In this document: positions 1 through 7,657 of the stretch, piece after piece | Position numbering within the stretch: the first letter of the stretch is position 1 | How the letters are laid out: each line of letters starts with the position of its first letter | Assembly: GCF_004912155.1 (NCBI RefSeq) | Contig: NZ_STGX01000007.1 | Coordinates: forward strand, 1 to 64,000 | Origin: Glycomyces paridis | GTDB taxonomy: Bacteria > Actinomycetota > Actinomycetes > Mycobacteriales > Micromonosporaceae | Direction: 5' to 3' | Length of the DNA stretch: 64,000 bases | The notes under the pieces: model-generated | The model's database searches: none | Seen by the model: the letters and a program-made list of their open reading frames with translations, nothing else | What the model was told of the DNA's origin: nothing | Position numbers and translations under genes: made by a program

Positions 1-1
1 C

Positions 2-586
2 AGCGTCGCCGAGCAGTACCCGGGCTTCGACGCGGGCGCGGTCCTGAGCATGAACCTGTGGGACCCGATGCTGCGGGAGCTGTGCGACGCGTTCGGCGAC
101 GCGGCCGCCGCGGGACTGGCCGGCGTCGAGATCATCTACGTGCCGTACGCGGCCGAGGCGGACTGGTCGCGGGGCCGGGTCGTGGCCGAGGCCGCGGGCG
201 CGGCCGGGCTGGGCGTCACGGTCCCGGCGGGGGCGTTCAACGCCTCGAACCTCGCGTCGCTCGCGGAGATCGGGGAGATCGGCAGGATCGGGCACGCCGT
301 GGGCGCGGCGGGCGACCCCGGGATCATGCGACTGCTGGCCGAGCGCCAGGTGATCGTGGAGGTCTGCCTGACGTCGGCGGTGGTCCTGGGCATGGTGCCG
401 AACCTGGAGGCGCATCCGCTGCCGCGGTTCCTGGAGGCCGGGATCGCCGTGGTCCTGGGGACCGACTCGCCCATGCGGATGGGCACCGACATCGCCGGGG
501 AGTACGAGAAGGCGCGCTCGCTGGGGCTCGGCGACACCGACCTGGCGCTCTTGAGCGAACGCGCGAAGGCCGCGCGGCTGCCGTAG
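2..586 (+). CDS. Adenosine deaminase-like amidohydrolase, C-terminal part
   Basis: The reading frame is open from the first bases of the window, so this is the 3' part of a larger gene. The visible 194 residues carry the second half of an adenosine/AMP/adenine deaminase barrel: an IGHA segment (metal-binding His), then VEVCLTSAVVLG, a PLPRFLEAGI segment and the GTDSP motif whose Asp is catalytic in this superfamily. Such enzymes hydrolytically deaminate adenosine, adenine or related purines in the cytoplasm. The missing N-terminus would hold the HxH metal ligands. The exact substrate cannot be told from this half. It ends 298 bp before the betaine transporter operon and I see no hairpin directly after it. 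Confidence 0.8.
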   Translation, partial: SVAEQYPGFDAGAVLSMNLWDPMLRELCDAFGDAAAAGLAGVEIIYVPYAAEADWSRGRVVAEAAGAAGLGVTVPAGAFNASNLASLAEIGEIGRIGHAVGAAGDPGIMRLLAERQVIVEVCLTSAVVLGMVPNLEAHPLPRFLEAGIAVVLGTDSPMRMGTDIAGEYEKARSLGLGDTDLALLSERAKAARLP

Positions 587-652
587 CGCCGCGGGCGGTC
601 ACGGTACGGTCTCGAAACCGTCAAGCAGGAGCGTCAATTCCTCGGAATGTCG

Positions 653-689
653 GATTGTAGACAATCGAACCAGCGATTGTTCGACAATC
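653..689. promoter_or_regulatory. Two tandem GATTGT...ACAATC palindromes upstream of the betaine operon
   Basis: The 298-bp gap 587-884 has no gene. It holds two perfect inverted repeats: GATTGT-AG-ACAATC at 653-666 and GATTGT-TCG-ACAATC at 675-689, with centres about 22 bp (two helical turns) apart. The AT content stands out from the surroundings. This is the layout of a dimeric repressor operator pair; the TTGTNGACAA core resembles GntR-family sites. Possible -35 elements (TTGACC at 739, TTGACT at 781) lie downstream, nearer to the ATPase gene. The regulator is not identified. Confidence 0.5.
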
Positions 690-884
690 CATTGCAAGCT
701 TCCCACCTGCGAAAACACCCGATCCGGACCCTCCCGTGTTGACCTTCTCACGCAGCGCTCGGGTTGAAAAAACACAGGCGTTGACTAGTGTTTCTCCCGT
801 TGCCGCCCCCAACGGAAACCAGCGCCGCCCGGATCAGCACCCCGCTCCCCCAGCGATTCGCGCGCGGCGCCAGGAAAGGACGTA

Positions 885-1946
885 ATGCCCGCGATCGCAG
901 TGGAATCCCTGTACAAAGTCTTCGGCAAAGGCGCCAAGGGCGCCGTCGCGCAGCTCCGCAGCGGCGTCCCGCGCGAGGCGCTCAACTCGCGGAACGTCAC
1001 CGCCGCCGTCATCGACCACAACTGGGAGATCGCACCCGGCGAGATCTTCGTCGTCATGGGCCTCTCGGGGTCCGGCAAGTCGACGCTCATCCGGATGCTC
1101 AACGGCCTCATCAAGCCCACCGCCGGGACGATCCGCATCGACGGCGTCGACCTCGGCTCGCTCTCGCCCAGGGAGCTGCGGCGCCTGCGCCGCGAGAAGA
1201 TCAGCATGGTCTTCCAGCACTTCGCGCTCCTCCCCCACCGCAGCGTCCTCGAGAACGTCGCGTTCGGGCTGGAGATCAAGGGCCTCGACAAGGCCGCGCG
1301 ACTGGAGCGCGCCAGGGAGGCCGTCCAGCTCGTGGGCCTCGAAGGCCACGAGGACAAGCTACCCGCGCAGCTCTCCGGGGGCATGAAGCAGCGGGTCGGC
1401 CTGGCCCGCGCGCTCGCCGCCGACACCGAGATCCTGCTCATGGACGAGGCCTTCAGCGCGCTCGACCCGCTCATCCGCCAGGAGATGCAGGACCAGCTCC
1501 TCGACCTCCAGTCGAAGCTCGCCAAGACCATCGTCTTCATCACCCACGACCTCAACGAGGCCATGCGCATCGGCGACCGGATCGCGGTGTGCGACGGCGA
1601 GGTCAAGCAGCTCGGCACCGCCGAGGACCTGCTGCTGCACCCGGCCGACGACTACGTCGCCGAGTTCACCGCCGACGTGGACCGCAGCCGCGTGCTCACC
1701 GCCGAGGCCGTCATGGAGCCGTGCGGCGGCACCGACACCAGCGAGTTCCCGACCGTCGAGTCGGGCGTGCCGGTCAACGAGCTGTACGAGCCGGTCCTCA
1801 ACTCGAAGGCGCCGCTGCTGGTCGTGGACGACAACGACGACCCGCTCGGCGTCGTCACGCCCCGGTCCATCATCAAGTCGCTGGCGCACGAGCCGGCGGC
1901 CGACGACGAGCGCGCCAGCGACGACGAGGAGGCCCTGCCGGCATGA
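885..1946 (+). CDS. proV: Glycine betaine/proline ABC transporter ATPase
   Basis: ATPase of an osmoprotectant importer of the ProU/OpuA type; it powers uptake of glycine betaine or proline betaine at the membrane. The 353-residue protein has an N-terminal extension typical of ProV, Walker A GLSGSGKS, the signature LSGGMKQR, Walker B ILLMDEAFSALDP and an H-loop ITHD, followed by a CBS-like regulatory region around residues 270-335 (in OpuA such CBS pairs sense ionic strength; here only about one and a half repeats are evident). The ATG at 885 follows a strong AGGAAAGGA site. Its stop overlaps the permease start by ATGA, so the two are translationally coupled. Gene name opuAA would be equally suitable. 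Confidence 0.93.
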   Translation: MPAIAVESLYKVFGKGAKGAVAQLRSGVPREALNSRNVTAAVIDHNWEIAPGEIFVVMGLSGSGKSTLIRMLNGLIKPTAGTIRIDGVDLGSLSPRELRRLRREKISMVFQHFALLPHRSVLENVAFGLEIKGLDKAARLERAREAVQLVGLEGHEDKLPAQLSGGMKQRVGLARALAADTEILLMDEAFSALDPLIRQEMQDQLLDLQSKLAKTIVFITHDLNEAMRIGDRIAVCDGEVKQLGTAEDLLLHPADDYVAEFTADVDRSRVLTAEAVMEPCGGTDTSEFPTVESGVPVNELYEPVLNSKAPLLVVDDNDDPLGVVTPRSIIKSLAHEPAADDERASDDEEALPA

Positions 1947-2842
1947 TGCAGTACATCCGCGACTGGCTCTGGACGTACGTCTGGAAGCCCTTGCCCGACA
2001 TGCCGCTCGGCGCCTGGACCGACGAGCTCATCAGGTGGCTGCGCCTCGCCTGGGCGCCCCTGTTCGACGGCGTCGAGACCTTCCTCGAATCGCTCTACTT
2101 CGCCCTGGCCGACGCCCTGCTGTGGCTGCCCTCGGGCCTGATGATCCTCGTCTTCGCCGCGATCGCCTTCGTCGCGAAGGGCTGGCGCCTCGCCGCCGTC
2201 GTCGGCGTCGGCATGTTCGTCGTCGCCTGGACTCCTTACTGGGACAACACGATGGCGACGCTCGCGATGGTCGTCGTGGCGACGGTCCTGGCGACGGTGC
2301 TGGCGATCCCCATCGGCATCCTCGCCTCGGAGAACCGCGCCGCCTCGGCGGTCATGCGGCCCGTCCTCGACTTCATGCAGACCCTGCCGGCGTTCGTGTA
2401 CCTGCTGCCGGTGGTCATGCTCTTCGGCGTCGGCGAGACGCCCGGCATCATCGCCACCATCATCTTCTGCATGCCCCCCGGCGTGCGGCTGACCGAGCTG
2501 GGCCTGCGCCAGGTCGACCGCGAGGTCGTCGAGGCCGCGCAGGCCTTCGGCTCCTCGCCGGCCCGGACGCTCCTGCGGGTCAAGCTGCCGCTGGCGCTGC
2601 CGACCGTGATGGCCGGGCTCAACCAGGTCATCATGCTGGCGCTCTCGATGGTCGTCATCGCGGGCATGGTCGGCGGCGGCGGCCTCGGCGAGGACATCGT
2701 GTCCGCGCTCGGGCGCGTCGACATCGCCAAGGGCTTCAACGCCGGGATCGCCGTGGTGATCCTCGCGATCTTCCTCGACCGCGTCATGCAGGGCCTGGCC
2801 GACCGCACGCCGGTCGCCAAGGCCGCGCGGCTCGCCCATTAG
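1943..2842 (+). CDS. proW: Glycine betaine/proline ABC transporter permease
   Basis: Membrane subunit of the same importer, 299 residues. There is an N-terminal segment with two hydrophobic helices, then the BPD_transp_1 core with about five further helices (for instance the stretches starting LWLPSGLMILVF, TLAMVVVATVLA and FVYLLPVVMLFG). The EAA loop that docks on the ATPase is visible as EAAQAFGSSP. The start at 1943 overlaps the end of the ATPase gene by 4 bp, and the SBP gene follows after 62 bp. ATPase, permease and binding protein in this order is the normal OpuA/ProU arrangement in actinobacteria. Confidence 0.92.
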   Translation: MMQYIRDWLWTYVWKPLPDMPLGAWTDELIRWLRLAWAPLFDGVETFLESLYFALADALLWLPSGLMILVFAAIAFVAKGWRLAAVVGVGMFVVAWTPYWDNTMATLAMVVVATVLATVLAIPIGILASENRAASAVMRPVLDFMQTLPAFVYLLPVVMLFGVGETPGIIATIIFCMPPGVRLTELGLRQVDREVVEAAQAFGSSPARTLLRVKLPLALPTVMAGLNQVIMLALSMVVIAGMVGGGGLGEDIVSALGRVDIAKGFNAGIAVVILAIFLDRVMQGLADRTPVAKAARLAH

Positions 2843-2904
2843 CCACCGAACACCAACGCCCCACCGATGAAGCCCGCGTGTCCCCGCGGGAGAGAGAAGG
2901 AACC

Positions 2905-3831
2905 ATGCGTCGTCGTTCGATCATGAAGGGCGCCTGGGCAACCGGCGCCGTAGTGGCCGTGCCCGCCGTCCTGTCCGCCTGCTCGGTCGAGAGCGAGGGC
3001 GGCGAGAAGGCCGACCCGTCCGACCTCGACTTCGGCCTGCCCGAAGGCGAGGGCGAGCTCGTCCTCGGCGTGATCCCCGGCTGGGACGAGGGCGTCGTCG
3101 CCACCGAGCTGTGGCGCCAGGCGCTCACCGCCTCCGGCTACACCGTCACCGTCCAGGAGTTCTCCGAGGCGGGTCTGCTCTACGAGGGCCTCGCCGCGGG
3201 CGACGTGGACGTCTACCTCGACGGGTGGCTCCCGGTCACCCACGCGACCTACATGGAGACCTACGGCGACCAGCTCGAGCAGATCGGCGCGTGGAACTCC
3301 AACGCCGCCCTGACCGTCGCGGTCCCGGCCTACGTCGACCAGGTGAACTCCCTGGCCGAGCTCAACGACAACGCCGAGCTCTTCGGCGGCGAGATCATCG
3401 GCATCGAGCCCAGCGCGGGCCTGACCGAGGCCGTCCTCGAAGCCTCGATCCCGACCTACGGCATCACCGACCTGGAGCTGAAGACCTCCTCGACGGCGAC
3501 CATGCTCAGCGAGCTCGACTCGGCGATCGCCGCCGAGGAGCCGATCGTGGTCACCCTGTGGCAGCCGCACTGGGCCTACGCGAAGTACGACCTGAAGAAC
3601 CTCGAGGACCCCGAGGGCACCCTCGGCGACGTCGAGACCATCAACACCCTCGCCCACCTGGGCTTCAGCGAGGAGTTCCCGGACGTGGCCGCCGCGCTCG
3701 GGAAGTTCGCCCTCTCGGACGACCAGCTCGCCGACCTGGAGAACATCGTCTTCACCGACAACGATGGCGACGTCGAGGCGGGCGTGACGGCCTGGTTGCA
3801 GGACAACGCCTTCGGCGACCTCGTTGCCTAG
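2905..3831 (+). CDS. proX: Glycine betaine-binding lipoprotein
   Basis: Extracytoplasmic substrate-binding component (OpuAC/QAT family), 308 residues. The N-terminus is a lipoprotein signal (MRRRSIMKGAW, with a hydrophobic core and lipobox LSAC at Cys26), and the RRRS start makes Tat export possible. The mature protein has the family pattern: a strand LVLGVIPGWDEGV, a DVYLDGWLP segment and TLWQPHWAYAKYDL, where aromatic residues normally form the cage around a quaternary ammonium ligand. A GAGAGAAGG ribosome site lies just upstream of ATG 2905. Third gene of the operon, followed by a strong terminator at 3972. Confidence 0.92.
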   Translation: MRRRSIMKGAWATGAVVAVPAVLSACSVESEGGEKADPSDLDFGLPEGEGELVLGVIPGWDEGVVATELWRQALTASGYTVTVQEFSEAGLLYEGLAAGDVDVYLDGWLPVTHATYMETYGDQLEQIGAWNSNAALTVAVPAYVDQVNSLAELNDNAELFGGEIIGIEPSAGLTEAVLEASIPTYGITDLELKTSSTATMLSELDSAIAAEEPIVVTLWQPHWAYAKYDLKNLEDPEGTLGDVETINTLAHLGFSEEFPDVAAALGKFALSDDQLADLENIVFTDNDGDVEAGVTAWLQDNAFGDLVA

Positions 3832-3971
3832 TCTCATGACCTGACCCTCCGAAGACCGCGCGCGGCGCCGGCTCCTGGGTCTGGGGACCCGTGGCAGGCA
3901 GAGGACCATCGCCGGTGCCATCGCGCGCGCTGCGGCCGTTCGGCCGCGCCGCTCGCCCCACAGCGAGCGGA

Positions 3972-4004
3972 GGGGTGCGGGACCTGCGGTCCCGCACCCC
4001 TTTT
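3972..4004 (+). terminator. Rho-independent terminator of the betaine operon
   Basis: Perfect 13-bp stem (GGGGTGCGGGACC at 3972-3984 and its complement at 3988-4000) with a 3-nt loop, followed by TTTT at 4001-4004. It lies 140 bp after the binding-protein stop. The rest of the gap up to 4251 has no gene; a TAATAT hexamer at 4074-4079 may be the -10 for the DUF5685 gene, but I see no convincing -35. Confidence 0.9.
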
Positions 4005-4251
4005 CCATGCCCGCGACGCGGTTCACGGGACGCGGTTGCGCGCGAATCCACCCCAGGATTCATGCAGATGTGCTAATATGTTCTGACGTCCCGCGGGCCC
4101 GCCCGCCGGGCGTCCACGACCCTTCAGGCCTCCCGCACGCGACCGCCGACCCGCGCTCGGCGGTCGCGTTGCGTCCCGCCTATAGAATCCCCGGGCGACG
4201 CACCCCCACGGCGCTCCTTCCCGGCGCGCCGCCGACGAGGTAGGAGACCAG

Positions 4252-5415
4252 TTGTTCGGCATCCTCGCGCCCTGCCCTTCCCGTACCCCCGAAGACCTCA
4301 AACCTCGCTGGATGGGGCATTTCTGCGGCCTGTGCCTGGAACTGCGCGACGACGCGGGCCAGTTCGCGCGCCTCACCACGAACTACGACGCACTCGCGCT
4401 CTCGGTGCTGGTGGAGGCGCAGCTCGGTGGCGAGGCCGAGGCCCGCGACGCGGGCCCGTGCGCCCTGCGCGGGATGCGCCGCCAGCGCGTGTCGACCGGG
4501 GGCGGGCCGCGCCTGGCGGCGACCGCCTCGCTGCTGCTGGCCTCGGCGAAGCTCCGCGACCATGTGGAGGACGGGGACGGGATCGTCGCCCGACCGGGTG
4601 CGCGGGGTCTCGCGGGTATGACTGCGGACCGGTTGCGGCGCAAGGCCGATGCGATCGGTTCGTCGATCGGGCTGGACGTGGGTCCGGTGATCGCCTCGAT
4701 CGAGTCGCAGCGCGAGGTGGAGGCGGCCTGTTCGGCGGGGACGCCGTTGTCGGCGGTGACGGCGCCGACCGAGGCGGCGACGGCGGCGCTGTTCGCCCAT
4801 GCGGCGGTGCTGGGCGGGCGGCCGGAGAACGCGGGGGCGTTCCGGGTCGCCGGTGCGGCGTTCGGGCGGTTGGCGCATCTGCTGGACGCGGCGGACGATT
4901 TCGAGGAGGACGCGGGCCGCGGGGCGTGGAATCCGCTGGCGGCCACGGGTGCGGGTGTGGAGGGGGCGCGTGCGCTGGCGCGCGGGGCGCTGTCGGACAT
5001 GCGGGCGGCGTTGGAGTCGGCGTCGCTGGTGGACGGGGCGATGACGGGTCTGTTGTTGGATCGGTATGCGCGCCATGCGGTGTCGAAGTCGTTCGGTTCG
5101 GCGTGCGCGACGTATCGGCGTCCGGAGGAGCGGCGGTCGCGGCGGCGGGACTACCGGGAGGACGACGGCTATCACGCGCGCAGGCGCGGTTTCTGGGCCG
5201 GTCTGTGCAGTTTCGCGGTGCTGGCGTGCACGTGTCAGCTGTGCTGCGCGGAGCATTACGAGGGGCCGTGGTCGGGTCGTTCGCGGGAGGGGTGCTGCCG
5301 GGACTGCTGCGATTGCTGTGACTGCGAGTGCTGTCAGTGCTGCCAGTGCTGCGGCGGCGATTCGGACGGGGACGGCTGCTGCGGCGGTTGCGACTGTCCG
5401 TGCAGTTGCGATTGA
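4252..5415 (+). CDS. DUF5685 family protein with Cys-rich C-terminal tail
   Basis: Belongs to an actinobacterial family of unknown function (DUF5685). The diagnostic N-terminus is MFGILAPC...W.GHFCGLCLELRDD....LTTNYDALALSVLVEAQ. The middle is Ala-rich and probably all-helical, with a LLDAADDFEEDA segment. The last 69 residues (about 319-387) contain 24 cysteines, mostly CC or CxC pairs, plus an aspartate-rich linker, a composition suited to binding several metal ions or a cluster. The TTG start at 4252 is chosen because TAGGAGA precedes it by about 5 nt and the family motif starts right there. The gene is single and converges on the next one, with stops 2 bp apart. Function unknown; a metal-binding or redox role is inference. 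Confidence 0.8.
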   Translation: MFGILAPCPSRTPEDLKPRWMGHFCGLCLELRDDAGQFARLTTNYDALALSVLVEAQLGGEAEARDAGPCALRGMRRQRVSTGGGPRLAATASLLLASAKLRDHVEDGDGIVARPGARGLAGMTADRLRRKADAIGSSIGLDVGPVIASIESQREVEAACSAGTPLSAVTAPTEAATAALFAHAAVLGGRPENAGAFRVAGAAFGRLAHLLDAADDFEEDAGRGAWNPLAATGAGVEGARALARGALSDMRAALESASLVDGAMTGLLLDRYARHAVSKSFGSACATYRRPEERRSRRRDYREDDGYHARRRGFWAGLCSFAVLACTCQLCCAEHYEGPWSGRSREGCCRDCCDCCDCECCQCCQCCGGDSDGDGCCGGCDCPCSCD

Positions 5416-5416
5416 G

Positions 5417-6217
5417 TCAGCGGGGCGGTTGGGGCCAGCCGGGGGGCGCCGCGGGGGGCGGGGTGCCCGGGGCGGGCGGCGGCGGGGTCGTGGAGGGCGG
5501 TCCGGGCGGCGGGGGCTGCACCGGTGGCGCTGCGGCGGGTCCGGGGCCGGCGTCGCGCCAGACGGGCGGCGCGGGTTCGGCGGGGCGCGCGTCGGGGTGC
5601 TGGACGGGGACCTTGCGGGGCCAGTTGCCGGGTCGGTCGCGGAGCCAGGCGCGCACGGGCCGGGTGTAGAGCAGGACCAGGCACAGGGCGAGGGCGGCGA
5701 GTTCGAGGATCGAGGGCAGGAACCTGATGACGCTGAACGCGCCGCAGACGGCGTTGAGGCCCATCACGCCGAGTCCGATGTAGAACACCATGCGCGGGTC
5801 CTGGAATCCGAAGCGGCCCAGTTGCTCTCTGGCGACCGCCCAGATCAGGGCGAGGTTGACGGCGGCGACGACGAGGCCGAACACGATGCCGCCGAACAGG
5901 CCCATGAAGGAGAAGGCCAGTGCCGCGACGAGGGCCGCGCCGAGTGCGATGAGGACGGCGAGGGCGTTGACGGCGAGGTGGATCCACAGGGCCTGGAGGA
6001 TGACGGTGACCTGGCGGGGCCGGTCGTCCTTGGGCAGGATGCCCCAGCGCTGCGCCCAGGTGGGCGGGGGCGGCAGGACCGGCCCGGAGGGCTGGCCCGC
6101 GAAGGCGCCGTAGGGGTCGTGCGGCCGGTACTGGAACGACTGCTGCGAGGGGCCTTGGGCCGCTGCGGGATCGCGCGGGTCGGCCGGGGGTCCGGGGGTG
6201 CCGGGGGGCATGGTCAT
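5417..6217 (-). CDS. Proline-rich four- to five-helix membrane protein
   Basis: 266 residues, family not recognised. The N-terminal 50 residues are Pro/Gly-rich and probably cytoplasmic. A hydrophobic core from about residue 70 to 195 contains four or five predicted helices, among them WIHLAVNALAVLIALGAALV, LFGGIVFGLVVAAVNLALIW and LELAALALCLVLLYTR. The C-terminal 60 residues are again Pro-rich, with runs of PPPPGPP type. Proteins of this shape are common beside actinobacterial housekeeping genes and none has an established role. It converges on the DUF5685 gene. Start at 6217 is the first of two nearby ATGs (6217 and 6211) and is not certain. Confidence 0.65.
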   Translation of the reverse strand: MTMPPGTPGPPADPRDPAAAQGPSQQSFQYRPHDPYGAFAGQPSGPVLPPPPTWAQRWGILPKDDRPRQVTVILQALWIHLAVNALAVLIALGAALVAALAFSFMGLFGGIVFGLVVAAVNLALIWAVAREQLGRFGFQDPRMVFYIGLGVMGLNAVCGAFSVIRFLPSILELAALALCLVLLYTRPVRAWLRDRPGNWPRKVPVQHPDARPAEPAPPVWRDAGPGPAAAPPVQPPPPGPPSTTPPPPAPGTPPPAAPPGWPQPPR

Positions 6218-6327
6218 CGAACGGCTCCGTGGGGTGCGGTCAGGTGCGGCGCCAGGCTACCGCGCGCTTCATGAAGGGTCGCAACGGACCCGGTGCCGCC
6301 CGGCGCCGGGCCGGGCGGCGTGCGGGT

Positions 6328-7506
6328 TCAGTCGACCGGTTCGAACAGGGCGACGGTCTCGAAGTGCTGGGTCATGGGGAAGGCGTCGAAGGCGCGGAGG
6401 CGGGTGAGCGCGTAGCCCTCGACGGCGAGGTCGCTCGCGTCGCGCGCGAGGGCGCCGGCGTCGCAGGCGACGTAGCAGATGGCGCGTGGGCGGGCCTCGC
6501 CGAGCGCGACGACGACCTCCGGGCCGGCGCCGCTGCGCGGGGGGTCGAGGACGACGAGGTCGACGTGGCCGAGGTCGGGCGCGACGTCGGCGACGTCGCC
6601 GACGATCGCCCCGGCGTTCTTCCACTCGGCGAGGTTCGCGGCGGTGCGCGAGGCGGGCGCGTTCTCGACGGCGACGACGCGGCCGGTCTCGCCGACGGCG
6701 GCGGCCAGGCCCGAGGCGAAGAGCCCGGCCCCGGCGTAGAGGTCCCAGGCCGACTCGCCTTCGCGGGGGTCGAGGAGCTCCAGGACGCAGGCGAGGAAGG
6801 TCGAGGCGGCGGCGGGGTGGACCTGCCAGAAGCCGTCGAAGCCGATCTCGAACGACTGCTCGCCGACTTCCTGGTGGACGAGTTCGGGGCCGCTCTTGTG
6901 GTGGGGGCGGGCGGTGCGGCGAAGTTGCGTGTAGACGGCGAGCTTGTCGTCGTCGGCGTCTACGACGCCGACGGCGCCCATGCCGATCCAGCTGCGGGTG
7001 AGGAGGTCGGATTCGCGGATGCGCTCGGTCGCGATGGCGCACCGGTCGATGTGCACGAGCTCGTGGGACTTGTGCTTGCGCAGGCCGGGGCGCCCGTCGG
7101 CGTCCACGGCGTACTGCATCCGGGTGCGCCAGCCGAGCGCGCCCTCGGCCGCGGGCAGCGCCTCGACCTCGACGCCTTCGAGGAGCGCGGGGTCGATCCC
7201 GCCGATGCGGGTGAGCTGGTCGAACAGGACCTTGGCCTTGAGGCGGCGCTGCGCGTCGGGGGCGGCGTGCTGGAAGTCGCAGCCGCCGCACCTGCCGGGT
7301 CCGGCGAAGGCGCACGGGGGTTCGACGCGGTCGGGCGAGGCCTCGATGACCTCGACGGCGTCGGCGAACGCGAACCGCTTCTTGCGTTCGTTGACCTCGA
7401 TGCGGACGGTCTCGCCGGGCAGTGCGTGCCGGACGAAGTAGACCTCGCCGTCGACGCGGGCCACGCAGTGGCCTCCTGCGGCGATGTCTCCAACGGTGAC
7501 GATCAT
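6328..7506 (-). CDS. TRAM-domain class I SAM-dependent RNA methyltransferase (RlmD/TrmA family)
   Basis: Predicted uracil-5 RNA methyltransferase. The N-terminal 55 residues (MIVTVGDIAAGGHCVARVDG) form the RNA-binding TRAM domain. A Cys cluster (C.....RCGGCDFQH) looks like the Fe-S site of RumA/RlmD enzymes. The methyltransferase core has the SAM motif DLYAGAGLFA, the LDPPRSGAG motif and a final YVACDAGALARD, whose Cys is the catalytic nucleophile. I prefer ATG 7506 because a GAGG lies 9 nt upstream; ATG 7515 is also in frame. Target (23S rRNA or tRNA) is unknown. From memory the M. tuberculosis neighbour of the same transporter is Rv2689c, of the same family. Confidence 0.9.
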   Translation of the reverse strand: MIVTVGDIAAGGHCVARVDGEVYFVRHALPGETVRIEVNERKKRFAFADAVEVIEASPDRVEPPCAFAGPGRCGGCDFQHAAPDAQRRLKAKVLFDQLTRIGGIDPALLEGVEVEALPAAEGALGWRTRMQYAVDADGRPGLRKHKSHELVHIDRCAIATERIRESDLLTRSWIGMGAVGVVDADDDKLAVYTQLRRTARPHHKSGPELVHQEVGEQSFEIGFDGFWQVHPAAASTFLACVLELLDPREGESAWDLYAGAGLFASGLAAAVGETGRVVAVENAPASRTAANLAEWKNAGAIVGDVADVAPDLGHVDLVVLDPPRSGAGPEVVVALGEARPRAICYVACDAGALARDASDLAVEGYALTRLRAFDAFPMTQHFETVALFEPVD

Positions 7507-7657
7507 CGTCCTCATCCTCTGGTCGCTAGCGGCTGCGGCGCCGACCGGCGCCCAGCACGCCAGGATACGGGGCGGGCCCGGCGCGGCCGCGACTTCCCGC
7601 GCGGGTGTGACCTCCGCATTCGGGACACCGGCGGCGCAAGGCCCCGGAGAGGGCGCG

